64,000 nt of DNA from the NCBI RefSeq assembly GCF_030505615.1, contig NZ_CP129992.1, positions 1,984,001 through 2,048,000 of the forward strand, written 5' to 3'. Shown one piece after another: positions 36,264 through 44,750 of this stretch. Position 1 is the first letter of the stretch. Every line of letters starts with the position of its first letter. Source of the DNA: Salinibaculum rarum (GTDB lineage: Archaea > Halobacteriota > Halobacteria > Halobacteriales > Haloarculaceae). The translations under genes were made by a program, and so were the position numbers. The notes beneath the pieces were generated by a model. That model made no database searches. It had not been told where the DNA came from and worked only from the letters and a program-made list of their open reading frames with translations.

Positions 36264-37606
36264 GCGAGTTCGTCGAGCATCGGTCCGTACTTCAGTTGTA
36301 GTTCGTCCCACTCCTCGTCGGGGTCGCTGTCGGCGACGATGCCCGCGCCGGCAAACAGCGTCGCAGAGTGGTCGCCTGCCAGTGCCGACCGGATGGCGAC
36401 CGCGAAGGTCCCGTCACCGTCGGCGTCGAGCCAGCCGATGGGTGCCGCGTACCAGCCCCGGTCGAACGCCTCCGTCTCCCGAATCGTCCGCAGTGCCTCG
36501 TCCGGCGGTAGTCCGCCGACGGCCGGCGTCGGGTGCAGTGCCTCGACCAGCGAGAGGATGTGCGTGTCGGAAGCCAGTTCCGCCTGAATCGGCGTCTGGA
36601 GGTGCTGGACGGTGTCGAGCTGGCGAATCGTCCGACTCCCCGTCGTGATGTCCTCGGCGAGAGGCGCGAGTTGCTCGCGAATCGCGTCGGCGACAATCTC
36701 GTGTTCGTGGACGTCTTTCTCGCTTTCGCGAAGCTGTGTGGCCAGCCACTCGTCTTCGTCGGTGGTCTCGCCCCGGCCGGTCGAGCCGGCGAGTGCTTCC
36801 GTCCGGACGGTCCGCCCATCGAGAGTCACCAGCCGCTCCGGCGTCGCACCGAAGAAGGTACTCCCGACGGCCGGTTCGAACAGGAACCGGAAACAGCCGG
36901 GATAGGTTCGGCTCAGTCGACTGAGCGCGTCCGGCACGTCGACGTCCCGTTCGAGCGAGAGCGTCAGCGACTGTGCCAGCACGACCTTCTGGAGCGTGCC
37001 GCGGTCGACCTGGTCGATAGCCGAGCGCACCTGGTCGCGCCAGCCGTCTTTCGACGGCGTCGGCTTTCGATGCGTGATACCTGGCGGCCCTGTCGGGGCG
37101 AGGTCCGGCACGGAGGTCAGCCGGTCTTGCCACTTGTCGAGGGTCTCGGCGGCGCGGTCGGCCGCGTCGACACCGGTCGCAGCAGCCGTCAGCCAGGCCC
37201 CGTCGGTAGTCATCGTCAGCTGTATCGCGGGGAGCACGAACTGGGCGCCGGGATAGCCACTCCAGATGTCCTCACCGCCGGGGTCGGCGTGGTTTTCGTG
37301 AAACGCAAAGCCGCCGAACAGCCGGGGCCGTGCGTGGTCGTGGAGCGTGTCCGGCGTCTGGAGTCCGTCGAACAGTCCGTCTGCGGCCTCTCTGACGGCC
37401 GCGAAACGCTCTCTGCCGTCAGCGGCAATCACCGCGGCGGCTCCACCGGCGACGAATGTCGTGGTGGCGTCCCCCCACGCCAGACGGGGCCGCTCTGCGG
37501 CCTGGAGCATGGGCCGCACGGACGGACGCTCGACCGGACACGACTGGACGACACCGGTGACCTCCGACACTGGCACCGCCTGTCCGTCGGCTCGCACTGA
37601 TTCCAT
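36260..37606 (-). CDS. menF: isochorismate synthase (MenF)
   Basis: 448-residue chorismate-utilising enzyme making isochorismate, the first committed step of menaquinone synthesis. The chorismate-binding domain shows VVLAQSLTLSLE, FLFEPAVGSTFFGATPERLV, the STGRGETTDEDE loop, KDVHEHEIVADAI, and LVEALHPTPAVGGLPPDEAL, the family's active-site signature. The C-terminus reads GAGIVADSDPDEEWDEL. It overlaps menD by 4 nt and is first in the two-gene unit. ATG at 37606; the promoter region to the right is AT-rich but a single TATA box is not clear. Confidence 0.95.
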   Translation of the reverse strand: MESVRADGQAVPVSEVTGVVQSCPVERPSVRPMLQAAERPRLAWGDATTTFVAGGAAAVIAADGRERFAAVREAADGLFDGLQTPDTLHDHARPRLFGGFAFHENHADPGGEDIWSGYPGAQFVLPAIQLTMTTDGAWLTAAATGVDAADRAAETLDKWQDRLTSVPDLAPTGPPGITHRKPTPSKDGWRDQVRSAIDQVDRGTLQKVVLAQSLTLSLERDVDVPDALSRLSRTYPGCFRFLFEPAVGSTFFGATPERLVTLDGRTVRTEALAGSTGRGETTDEDEWLATQLRESEKDVHEHEIVADAIREQLAPLAEDITTGSRTIRQLDTVQHLQTPIQAELASDTHILSLVEALHPTPAVGGLPPDEALRTIRETEAFDRGWYAAPIGWLDADGDGTFAVAIRSALAGDHSATLFAGAGIVADSDPDEEWDELQLKYGPMLDELA

Positions 37607-37841
37607 CTACCACCTGTAGGGTTTCCCGACGTTTGAGCCTAACTATACGCCCGGCCGTTAGCGCCGACAGGGAGCCCGGTGGCGCGATATACTATCGAAA
37701 CGCCGAGAGATATACGATATTCGGGAAGAAAATATTTACTCAGACCAACTTCCCTTCTGCCAAGCAGGTGTTGTTTTTGTGCGAGACTGAACAACCCCCG
37801 TCAGGTTTAAATACCCCTCAGTCGAAGCGTCCACCGTTGAG
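37607..37841. promoter_or_regulatory. AT-rich divergent promoter region of menF and a ribbon-helix-helix gene
   Basis: 235 bp without a gene. TTTAAATA at 37806-37813 is a textbook haloarchaeal TATA box about 29-36 nt before the ATG at 37842, predicting a leaderless mRNA. Around 37686-37740 the sequence is unusually AT-rich for this genome (gatatactatcg, gatatacgatattcgg, aaaatattt) with partly repeated GATATAC words at 37687 and 37711. These could be operator sites for the menF side. Confidence 0.5.
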
Positions 37842-38060
37842 ATGCCAAAGGTAGAGATCACGATTCCGGAACATCTCGAGATGCAAATCGCCCAGCTGGT
37901 CGAACAGGGCGAGTTCCTCAACCGCGAGGAAGCTATCGAGGACCTCCTCTCGACCGGTCTGAAAGCGTACAAGACGAGTGGCCCAAGCGACGACGACGAC
38001 GAACCCGGCGGGCTCGAAGACGACGGGATGATGGGCCACGACGACGAGTACGTCTTCTGA
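37842..38060 (+). CDS. ribbon-helix-helix (CopG/Arc-type) DNA-binding protein
   Basis: 72 residues. The first 45 form a ribbon-helix-helix: the beta strand MPKVEITIP, helix EHLEMQIAQLVEQGEF, turn LNREE and helix AIEDLLSTGLKAY. Such proteins bind DNA as dimers with the paired strands in the major groove. The last 27 residues are an acidic, probably disordered tail (DDDDEPGG, DDGMMGHDDEYVF). No toxin gene follows, so it is not an obvious antitoxin. It has its own TATA box. The UPF0058 gene is 89 bp downstream and has its own upstream AT-rich element. Confidence 0.85.
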   Translation: MPKVEITIPEHLEMQIAQLVEQGEFLNREEAIEDLLSTGLKAYKTSGPSDDDDEPGGLEDDGMMGHDDEYVF

Positions 38061-38149
38061 CCTCGCAGGCGGCGCGAGACACTGGTCCCCGAATTCTGGT
38101 AGCGACTCCCAAACAACCCTTAAATCGGAACCGCACCATTACTAGTAGT

Positions 38150-38428
38150 ATGCACAAAGACGAACTGCTCGAGCTCCACGAACAGATGGTGACCATCATG
38201 GAGTACTTCAGCGACCTCGAACAGGTCGACAGCACGCTGTTTGACCCCTACGAGGAACTCGACGTGACCCCCTCGGACGTCCACATGTCCAAAAGCGAGC
38301 ACAAACACGCCGTGTTCGTCCTCGGGAACGCACTCGCAAACGCGATGAGCGAAGACGAGTTCTCGGACGCCGGCCGTGTCGGCAAGCGCATGAAGGAACT
38401 CGCCGAGGACGCCGAGCGCAAACTGTAG
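38150..38428 (+). CDS. UPF0058 family protein
   Basis: 92-residue archaeal protein of the UPF0058 family. It has the characteristic MHKDELLELHEQMV start and the central SDVHMSKSEHKHAVFVLGNALA. It is all helical with conserved His residues. Function unknown. A TATA-like cttaaatcgg element lies about 30 nt upstream, so it can be transcribed alone or with the ribbon-helix-helix gene. Confidence 0.85.
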   Translation: MHKDELLELHEQMVTIMEYFSDLEQVDSTLFDPYEELDVTPSDVHMSKSEHKHAVFVLGNALANAMSEDEFSDAGRVGKRMKELAEDAERKL

Positions 38429-38481
38429 GGTCACCACCTGTTCGTCGCGGTACACGCGTGCGCTGAGCAGTCGTTGCTGCC

Positions 38482-38991
38482 TTACTCCGTTTTTAACGTG
38501 TCTAACAGCCCCGGGTCCGTCCGGAACTTCAACACGTTGTGCAGGGCGTGGTTGCGGAGATTGTCGATTGCGTCGCCGTGTTCCTTGTAGAACTCGTGGA
38601 CCCACCGCGACTCTGCCTCCCGCCCGGGGAACATCATGATGGTCTTCCACTGGTACGTGCCCGTCGACAGCGAGTAAAACAGTGTGTGCTCGTCGTCGCG
38701 GATGTACTCCATCGCTTCCCGCCACCGGTCGGCGTACTCGCTCGTGTCGAATTTGAACTCCATGAGGGTGAAGTTGAAGTACGCCTCGTTTATGAGAATG
38801 GCATCCCGAAAGACGCCTTCTTCGCGCATCTTTCGGACGGACTCGCTGACGGTGACGTGTGAGACGTCGATGTCGTACTCTTCGGCCAACCTATCGGCTA
38901 GCTTTCGCGAAGATAGTTGCGGGTCACGCGAGAGTTCCTTGAGGATGCAGATGTCCCGCTCGCTGAACTCCCAGTCTGGCGCATCGTCCAT
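38482..38991 (-). CDS. winged-helix (Lrp/AsnC-like) transcription regulator
   Basis: 169 residues. The N-terminal winged helix-turn-helix spans about 8-62: FSERDICILKELSRDPQLSSRKLADRLAEE, then VSHVTVSESVRKMREEGVF. The C-terminal part (residues about 65-165) has alternating strands and helices and several aromatic residues (YFNFTLMEF, YSLSTGTYQWKTIMMF). It resembles a ligand-sensing domain but is not a clear RAM domain. Its effector is unknown. Repeats just upstream of its start suggest autoregulation. It faces away from UPF0058 (convergent) and lies downstream of the crotonase gene on the same strand. Confidence 0.8.
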   Translation of the reverse strand: MDDAPDWEFSERDICILKELSRDPQLSSRKLADRLAEEYDIDVSHVTVSESVRKMREEGVFRDAILINEAYFNFTLMEFKFDTSEYADRWREAMEYIRDDEHTLFYSLSTGTYQWKTIMMFPGREAESRWVHEFYKEHGDAIDNLRNHALHNVLKFRTDPGLLDTLKTE

Positions 38992-39004
38992 GGTCTACCA
39001 CCTG

Positions 39005-39041
39005 TTCACTACCTGGTGAAATGTGGTTTACGGTGAAATGT
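39005..39041. promoter_or_regulatory. candidate operator repeats upstream of the winged-helix regulator
   Basis: An inverted repeat TTCAC-N6-GTGAA lies at 39005-39020, 14-29 nt before the regulator's ATG. GGTGAAATGT occurs twice as direct repeats, at 39015-39024 and 39032-39041 (17 nt apart). These are close enough to the start to cover the core promoter. Confidence 0.45.
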
Positions 39042-39095
39042 AAATTAAGAACAAGGTAGAACGCTCCTAATTCCCACGAAGGTACGCCGTCTGCC

Positions 39096-39887
39096 TCACT
39101 GTCCCTCGAACTCCGGGTCGCGCTGTTCGACGAACGACTGTGCCCCTTCCGCGTGGTCTGCCGTCGCGAGCGTGGTCCGCAAGGCGTCGGCCTCAGCGTC
39201 GACGGCCTCCGCGAAGGTACGGCTCGGCCCTGCTTCGATGAGCCGTTTCGACTCTTCGAGGGCGACGGTCGGCCCAGTCGCGACCGTGTCGACGAGTTCC
39301 TGGGCCCGCTCCTGGAACTCGTCGTCGGGGTAGACGTGATTGAACAGGCCGAGACGGTTCGCGCGGTCGCTGTCGACTAGTTCGCCGGTGTAGACCAGTT
39401 CTTTCGCGACGTTCTCTCCGACCTGGCGCGGGAGGAGATACGACGTCCCGGAATCGACTGACAACCCGACTTGCCGAAAGCCGAAGCTAATCCGTGCGCG
39501 CTCGCTTGCCAACACAACGTCACACGCGATTGCAAGAGCCCCGCCGGCACCGAACGCGGGGCCGTCGACTTTCGCTATCGTCGGGAGTGGACACTCGTAG
39601 ACTGCCTGGACGGCGTGGTTGATGGGCAGTCCGAACCGGTCGACGCGCTCGTCAATATCGACGTCGGCCGAGACGCCTTCGACCATCGCCTTGATGTCTC
39701 CGCCCGCACAGAAGTAGCCACCCGCCCCTTCCACGACCAGACAGCGCGCATCGGTGTTCTCGACCTCTGCGACGGCATCGATGAGTTGCGTTGCCAACTC
39801 TACAGAGAGTGCGTTACGGGCATCGGGATTGTCCAGGGTAATCGTCGCCGTCTCGTCGGTAACGTCGGTTCGAACGAGTTCGGTCAT
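39096..39887 (-). CDS. enoyl-CoA hydratase/isomerase family protein
   Basis: 263-residue crotonase-fold protein acting on a fatty acyl-CoA. The oxyanion hole is formed by GGYFCAGGDIKAM and GPAFGAGGALAIACD. The usual hydratase Glu in the FGLPEV position is replaced (FGFRQVGLSVD). The Asp in SVDSGTSYLLPR matches the catalytic acid position of the isomerase/PaaG-like branch. It is therefore more likely an isomerase than a hydratase; the substrate is unknown. ATG at 39887. The ArsA-like ATPase stop is 56 bp away on the same strand. Confidence 0.88.
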   Translation of the reverse strand: MTELVRTDVTDETATITLDNPDARNALSVELATQLIDAVAEVENTDARCLVVEGAGGYFCAGGDIKAMVEGVSADVDIDERVDRFGLPINHAVQAVYECPLPTIAKVDGPAFGAGGALAIACDVVLASERARISFGFRQVGLSVDSGTSYLLPRQVGENVAKELVYTGELVDSDRANRLGLFNHVYPDDEFQERAQELVDTVATGPTVALEESKRLIEAGPSRTFAEAVDAEADALRTTLATADHAEGAQSFVEQRDPEFEGQ

Positions 39888-39942
39888 ACTGTCGCTGGAC
39901 GGGGGACAATGGAATAAGTGCTGGGTGGCTAGCTATCGAGTC

Positions 39943-40884
39943 TCACTCGCCCGTCAGGAACGGCGCCAGTTCGTCGAGGATTGCAGTCCCGCTCGTCTCC
40001 CCTGTCAGGTCGGGCAGGTCGACGATGTCCAACTGCTCGAACGTCGCCTCGATGTCCTCGAGGACGCGCTTTTGCTCGGCGCGCTGGGCAGTACACCGGG
40101 CACAGTCCTCGTCGATGTCGTCGAGAACGCGATTGACGACGAGGCGGCCGACCGGGACGTCGGCGTCCCGGAGTTGTTCGACCAGTCGCTCCGTCTCGGC
40201 GAGGACCAGCCGTTCTGGGAGACAGACGACCCGAAACTCGGTTTGGGCCGGGTCCCGGAGCAGTGTCGCGACCCGCTCCATCTCCCCGAGCAGGTCGGTA
40301 AAGGCCCGGTCGTCGTCGTCATCGCCCATCGCGGCGTAGGGACCAAACAGCATCGTCTTCGCGGCATCGGTCTTCCGGGAGACCTGTTCGCGAACCGAGA
40401 GTGCAGTCTCGACGCCAGTCCCCACGGCCTCCGGAAGGTCGAGCAGTCTGAGCGTGTGTCCCGTGGGTGCCGTATCGAAGATGACGCGGTCGTATCGGTC
40501 GTCGTCGTCGCTGTACGTATCCAGTGTCGAGAGTGCGGCCAGCTGGTCGCTCCCTGGGACGAGTCCGGAGCGAAAGAGGTCCCTGAGTCCGGCATCGTCC
40601 AGGTCGATGCCCGCGCCGCCGAGGTCGTCGGCGAGCGCCTCGAACAGCGCCTCGTACTGTGCTGTTCCCTCTCCCGGGTCGACTTCCACCGCATCGAGGC
40701 CGGACCTGACCGTTGTCGGTGTACTCGTAACCGTCGTCTCGAAGACGTCTCCAAGCGAGTGAGCGGGGTCCGTCGAGACGACCAGCGTCTCGTGGCCCGC
40801 CTCGGCACTCCCCCAGCCGGTCGCACCAGCACACGTCGTCTTGCCGACGCCGCCTTTCCCACCGTAGAGGATAACCGATGGCAT
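39943..40884 (-). CDS. ArsA/Get3-family ATPase
   Basis: 313 residues. The deviant Walker A motif GGKGGVGKTTCAG is at the N-terminus, with the switch VVSTDPAHSLGDVF. VIFDTAPTGHTLRLLDLP carries the A-loop, and CARCTAQRAEQKRVL (about residues 257-271) holds a C-x2-C like the zinc cysteines that join Get3 dimers. It is the single-domain form, as Get3/TRC40 homologues are. It may target tail-anchored membrane proteins or handle arsenite; no ars genes are near, which favours the Get3-like role. Downstream of idsA by 46 bp on the same strand. Confidence 0.88.
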   Translation of the reverse strand: MPSVILYGGKGGVGKTTCAGATGWGSAEAGHETLVVSTDPAHSLGDVFETTVTSTPTTVRSGLDAVEVDPGEGTAQYEALFEALADDLGGAGIDLDDAGLRDLFRSGLVPGSDQLAALSTLDTYSDDDDRYDRVIFDTAPTGHTLRLLDLPEAVGTGVETALSVREQVSRKTDAAKTMLFGPYAAMGDDDDDRAFTDLLGEMERVATLLRDPAQTEFRVVCLPERLVLAETERLVEQLRDADVPVGRLVVNRVLDDIDEDCARCTAQRAEQKRVLEDIEATFEQLDIVDLPDLTGETSGTAILDELAPFLTGE

Positions 40885-40929
40885 ACGCAGACGTCGGCCA
40901 GCAGCGACAAAAACGCACCGCAGGAACAG

Positions 40930-41964
40930 TCAGTACGCGCGCTCGATGAGGTAGTCTGCGATGCCTTCGAGCAGGTCGCGTGCTTCGTTGTCGGGGAGTG
41001 TCTGTAGGTTCTCCTTTCCGCTCTGGACGAGGGTCTGGGCCTTCTCGCGGGCAAACTGGATGCTGCCTGCCTCTTCGAGGCGCTCGACTGCGGCGTCGAT
41101 TTCCGCCTCGGTCACCGCTTCGACGCTGTCGGCTTCGACGAGGTTGTCCACGTCGACGCCGTTCCGGCGGGCGTGGACGGTGACGAGCGTCTGTTTGTCC
41201 TCCACGAGGTCGCTCCCGCGCTGCTTTCCGAGTTTCTCGGTCGGCGTCGTCAGGTCGAGCAGGTCGTCCTGAATCTGGAACGCCCGGCCGATGTCGAGCC
41301 CGTAGCCGTACAGCGGGTCGACTGCGTCCTCGTAGCCCAACAGCATCGCCGGAATCGCCGCCGATGCTGCGTACAGCACGGCAGTTTTCAGCTCGATCAT
41401 CTCCAGGTACTCGTCGGGCGTGACGGCACCGCGTCGCTCGAAGCTGATGTCGAGTGACTGCCCCTCGCAAATCCGGGTGCAGGCCGTCGCAAGCTCTGAG
41501 AGGGCCTGCACGGACCGCTCGGAGCGAGCGCCGGTTTCGAGCATCCGCTCGAAGGCCTTCGAGTAGAGCGTGTCGCCGGCCAGAATCGCCGTCGAGAGCC
41601 CGTACTCCTGGTGGACGGCGGGGACGCCACGCCGGACGTCGTCGTCGTCCATGATGTCGTCGTGGATGAGGGTAAACGACTGGATAATCTCAACGCTGAT
41701 TGCGGCCTCCATCACGTCGATGGGGTCGTCGTCCGCGGTGGGAAAGGAACTGTAGTCCGCGGCCTCGGGGTCGATGTCAGCGAGTGACTCTGCGACCAGC
41801 AGGAGAATCGTCGGGCGGAGTCGCTTGCCGCCAGCCTCCAGCAGGTAGCGAGATGCCTCGTAGAGCTCCTCGGGTTCCTGCAGTGGGAGTCCCTCGTCGA
41901 GGGCATCGTTGATGTCTCCGCGTCGCGTCGTGATTGCCGCTTCGACCGCCTGCTGTCCAGACAT
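40930..41964 (-). CDS. idsA: polyprenyl (geranylgeranyl-type) diphosphate synthase
   Basis: 344-residue trans-prenyltransferase that builds the C20 or C25 precursor of archaeal lipids. The first Asp-rich motif is DDIMDDDDVRRG (about residue 100) and the second is FQIQDDLLD (about 232). KRLRPTILL at the N-terminus carries the basic residues that bind isopentenyl diphosphate. The product length is set by residues before the first motif, which I cannot resolve. It sits directly after RNase J (3 bp between its ATG and the rnj stop) and in the same cluster as mvk and ipk, which supply its substrate. Confidence 0.93.
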   Translation of the reverse strand: MSGQQAVEAAITTRRGDINDALDEGLPLQEPEELYEASRYLLEAGGKRLRPTILLLVAESLADIDPEAADYSSFPTADDDPIDVMEAAISVEIIQSFTLIHDDIMDDDDVRRGVPAVHQEYGLSTAILAGDTLYSKAFERMLETGARSERSVQALSELATACTRICEGQSLDISFERRGAVTPDEYLEMIELKTAVLYAASAAIPAMLLGYEDAVDPLYGYGLDIGRAFQIQDDLLDLTTPTEKLGKQRGSDLVEDKQTLVTVHARRNGVDVDNLVEADSVEAVTEAEIDAAVERLEEAGSIQFAREKAQTLVQSGKENLQTLPDNEARDLLEGIADYLIERAY

Positions 41965-41967
41965 TGC

Positions 41968-43314
41968 TTACTCGACCAGGGAAATCATGTTCCCGTTCCG
42001 TGTGACGTGCAGGTCTCGACCCATCTTGTATCCCATGCCCTCGGCGAGGTTCACGTAGTCCGAGAACCCGCTCATGTCCTGGTGGGCCGGGATAACGTGT
42101 TCGGGCTGGAGCGCATTCAGCATCTCGTAGTGCCCTTCCTTGTTGAGGTGGCCCGAGACGTGGATGTCGTCGTAGATACGGGCGCCCTGCATGCCGAGCA
42201 GTTTCTCGGACTGGTAGCGCTGTCCCTCGTTGGTCGGCTCCGGAATGACTCGGGCCGAGAAGATGACCTTGTCGCCGGCTTCCAGTTCGTACGGCGTCTC
42301 GCCACGGCCCATGCGTGTGAGCATCGCGCGCGGTTCGCCCTGGTGGCCGGTGACGATAGGCAGGAAGTTCTCCTTGCCCTCGTTCATGATTCGCTTGAAC
42401 GTGCGGTCGACGGACTTCCGGTGGCCGTACATCCCGAGGTCGTCGGGGAACTCGACGAAGTCCAGCCGTTCGGCGGTGCCGGAGTACTTCTCCATCGACC
42501 GACCGAGCAACACCGGCTGGCGGCCGATGTCGTCTGCGAACTCGACGAGACTCTTGACACGCGCGATGTGACTGGAGAACGTCGTCGCGACAATGCCGCC
42601 GTCGTAATCCTCGAGACTGTACATTACGTCCTTGAGATGGCGACGGGCGACCGACTCGGAGGGGGTCCGGCCTTTCTTGCCCGCGTTCGTACAGTCCTCG
42701 ATGTAACAGAGGACGCCCTCGCCCTCGCGCCCAATCTCGCGGAACCGCTCCATGTCGATGGGGTCGCCGATGACCGGGTCGTGGTCCATCCGCTTGTCCA
42801 GTCCGTAGACGACCGACCCCTCTGGCGTGTGCAGAACGGGGTTGATGGCGTCGATGATGGAGTGGGTGACGTTGACGAACTCGAGTTCGTTGTGGTCACC
42901 GATGGACATCGTCTCGCCGGGGTCCATCTTGATGAGGTCGTTCTGGACGCCGAACTTCTCCTCGCTTTGAATCTGCTGTTTGACCAGCTCGATGGTAAAC
43001 GGCGTCGCCACGATGGGTGCATCGTAGCGGTGGGCCAGTTTCGAGATGGCGCCGATGTGGTCGAGGTGACCGTGGGTCGGCACGATGGCCTTCACGTCGC
43101 CTTCGAGGTCAGACATGACGCGGTCGTCCGGAATCGCGCCCATATCGATGAGGTCCAGCGAGTGCATCCGCTCGGTTTCGACGTTGTCGTGAATCAGTAC
43201 CTTCGAGAGGTTCAGCCCCATGTCGAAGACGACGACGTCGTCTCCGGCACGGACGGCCGTCATCTGTCGGCCGACCTCTTCGTATCCGCCAATTGTTGCA
43301 ATTTCGACTTCCAT
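41968..43314 (-). CDS. rnj: archaeal ribonuclease J
   Basis: 448-residue MBL/beta-CASP nuclease, a 5'-3' exonuclease of RNA. The metal-binding motif [11 protein letters not shown] (about residue 80) and the later [10 protein letters not shown] belong to the beta-CASP core. [12 protein letters not shown] and the VIPAHQD loop are toward the C-terminus. The N-terminus [18 protein letters not shown] is typical of the archaeal form, which lacks the bacterial C-terminal domain. ATG at 43314. It is preceded by a 310-bp gap with strong hairpins, unlike the tightly packed genes around it. Confidence 0.94.
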   Translation of the reverse strand: MEVEIATIGGYEEVGRQMTAVRAGDDVVVFDMGLNLSKVLIHDNVETERMHSLDLIDMGAIPDDRVMSDLEGDVKAIVPTHGHLDHIGAISKLAHRYDAPIVATPFTIELVKQQIQSEEKFGVQNDLIKMDPGETMSIGDHNELEFVNVTHSIIDAINPVLHTPEGSVVYGLDKRMDHDPVIGDPIDMERFREIGREGEGVLCYIEDCTNAGKKGRTPSESVARRHLKDVMYSLEDYDGGIVATTFSSHIARVKSLVEFADDIGRQPVLLGRSMEKYSGTAERLDFVEFPDDLGMYGHRKSVDRTFKRIMNEGKENFLPIVTGHQGEPRAMLTRMGRGETPYELEAGDKVIFSARVIPEPTNEGQRYQSEKLLGMQGARIYDDIHVSGHLNKEGHYEMLNALQPEHVIPAHQDMSGFSDYVNLAEGMGYKMGRDLHVTRNGNMISLVE

Positions 43315-43624
43315 GGTATCACGCCGAGGAAGCCACCCAAGACACCGGGCCGGCCGGCAGGGTTACGAGACTCCCGGGACGTTCCGTTATCGCCGCCACG
43401 ATGGCCGGTCGACTGTCGGTCCGTCACCGGTCGCGTCCTCGCACGCGCCATTTCCCTCGGGCAGCCCTCACGAGAGGGGCCCGACAGGGCGCGTCCGCCG
43501 GCCGTCACACCGCGTGCCTCGGACGGCCGTACGCTCGGTTACGTGAACCTAATACACGAGGTGGTAAAAACTATGGTGGTTGGCGCGTGTCTCTGTCCGC
43601 CTCCCGCTTCTCGTCGGTCCCACG
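43315..43624. other. 310-bp gap, candidate long structured leader of RNase J
   Basis: No protein gene. A TATA-like stretch (gtgtattagg on the - strand, 43546-43555) would start a transcript with a leader of about 200 nt before the rnj ATG. Within it are two strong hairpins: an 8-bp perfect stem 43499-43506 / 43522-43529, and a 10-bp stem with a 2-nt bulge, 43458-43462 and 43465-43469 pairing with 43474-43483 around an ACGA/TCGT loop. The rest shows nothing I can name. Confidence 0.45.
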
Positions 43625-44689
43625 TCACTCCTCGTCGGTCAAGTCCGCCAGCGGGTCGCTCGCCGACGTGTTGCCAGCCGGCTCTACCGAAGATTCCTCG
43701 TCGTCCGAGGTCTCGTCGAGTTCGTCCATGTCTGGCGTTTCCTCTGTCTCGTCTGTCTCGTCGCCGGACTCGGCTCCGAACCCCGTTTCGTCGTCTGCCT
43801 CCCCGCTCCCCGAGTTCGTCCCGAAGGCGATCTCCTCGGGCGAGGGCTCCCGTCGGGACTGTGCGGGCTGGTCTGTCGGGGTATCATCGGTGTGGTCGCT
43901 CTCGTCCGTCCCGGTGTCTTCGGGTTCTGTGTCGAGTTGCTCGACCGACTGGGCCCGCTCTGGGAGTTCTGTCTTCGCCACCCACTCGTCACGCTCGGCG
44001 GGGTCACTGTCGGCGGTCTGGTCGATGTCTGTGGCCGGTTCGGCTTCCTCCTGTGTTCGGTCGTCGCCTGCCTGCGGAGGCTGGGGCGTATCGTTTGCCT
44101 GCTCGCCGCTGGGGCCAGCAGGCTCCTGGGCGGCGTCGGCTGCTGTCGGTTCTTCTGGGGCCTCCGGTGGTGTGCTGGCCGACTGACTCTCACTGTGGTC
44201 GGACGCTGGAACGGACGACTCTGGCTCGGTTTGTGCCGGTGACGGTTCGGGCGGCTCCGGCGTGTCGGCTGCCGGGACTGCCTGTGTGACGCCGTGGTCT
44301 CTGGCCGCTTGCTCGCCCGGCGACGGACCGGTCTTGTCTGGCTCCTTGTCCGCTGTCGACTCCGCGCTCGGTTGTTCTGACGGGTGTTCACCCGGCGCCG
44401 CCTGTACTTGGGGTTCGGGCTGGCCAGCGGCGACGCTGTCTGCAATCAATTTGTAGACGAGGCCGATCAGTCCGGAAAGCAGGACGAATGCCCCGAGCAC
44501 CGCGAGGACTGCCCCGCCGACGAGTTCGGTAGTGCTGTAGGCACCACTATCGAGAAGCGCGCGGGCGTCGCTGTAGCCGAGTGCACCGCCCAGTCCGAGC
44601 AATCCGCCCCCGACGAGCACTACGACGAGGAGGTACACGAAGAGCCGTGCGCCGTACGTGAAACCGTCGACGGAACGGACTGCAGTCAT
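43625..44689 (-). CDS. two-helix membrane protein with long acidic disordered tail
   Basis: 354 residues from the ATG at 44689 (an in-frame ATG at 44716 lies within the probable promoter). Two membrane segments at about 12-34 (ARLFVYLLVVVLVGGGLLGLGG) and about 53-78 (LVGGAVLAVLGAFVLLSGLIGLVYKLI) are followed by about 270 residues rich in Pro, Glu, Asp, Ser, Thr and Gln. That region has little hydrophobic content and is probably unstructured cytoplasm. The end reads ASDPLADLTDEE. No domain recognised. It lies between ipk and rnj in the - strand cluster; its own TATA box suggests it is not only read through from ipk. Confidence 0.7.
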   Translation of the reverse strand: MTAVRSVDGFTYGARLFVYLLVVVLVGGGLLGLGGALGYSDARALLDSGAYSTTELVGGAVLAVLGAFVLLSGLIGLVYKLIADSVAAGQPEPQVQAAPGEHPSEQPSAESTADKEPDKTGPSPGEQAARDHGVTQAVPAADTPEPPEPSPAQTEPESSVPASDHSESQSASTPPEAPEEPTAADAAQEPAGPSGEQANDTPQPPQAGDDRTQEEAEPATDIDQTADSDPAERDEWVAKTELPERAQSVEQLDTEPEDTGTDESDHTDDTPTDQPAQSRREPSPEEIAFGTNSGSGEADDETGFGAESGDETDETEETPDMDELDETSDDEESSVEPAGNTSASDPLADLTDEE

Positions 44690-44713
44690 AGCAGATATAT
44701 CGCTCACGAGACA

Positions 44714-44724
44714 CATATATATTA
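44714..44724 (-). promoter_or_regulatory. TATA box for the acidic-tail membrane protein gene
   Basis: On the - strand the sequence reads TAATATATATG, 25-35 nt upstream of the ATG at 44689. It lies in the 61-bp space after the ipk stop (44751). The high AT content in a GC-rich background supports a promoter. Confidence 0.6.
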
Positions 44725-44750
44725 CGGCGCGTCCACCCGTCGTCTGTCGC

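Noticed and set aside
38150..38991. Toxin-antitoxin pair near the ribbon-helix-helix gene
   Set aside because: The adjacent genes are UPF0058 and a winged-helix regulator; no toxin-like protein follows, and the two small genes appear to have separate promoters.
42007..44289. 760-codon open frame antisense to RNase J and its upstream gap
   Set aside because: It mirrors the real genes' codon periodicity, has no recognisable domain and ends in Arg/Pro/Ser-rich noise; a shadow of GC-rich coding sequence.
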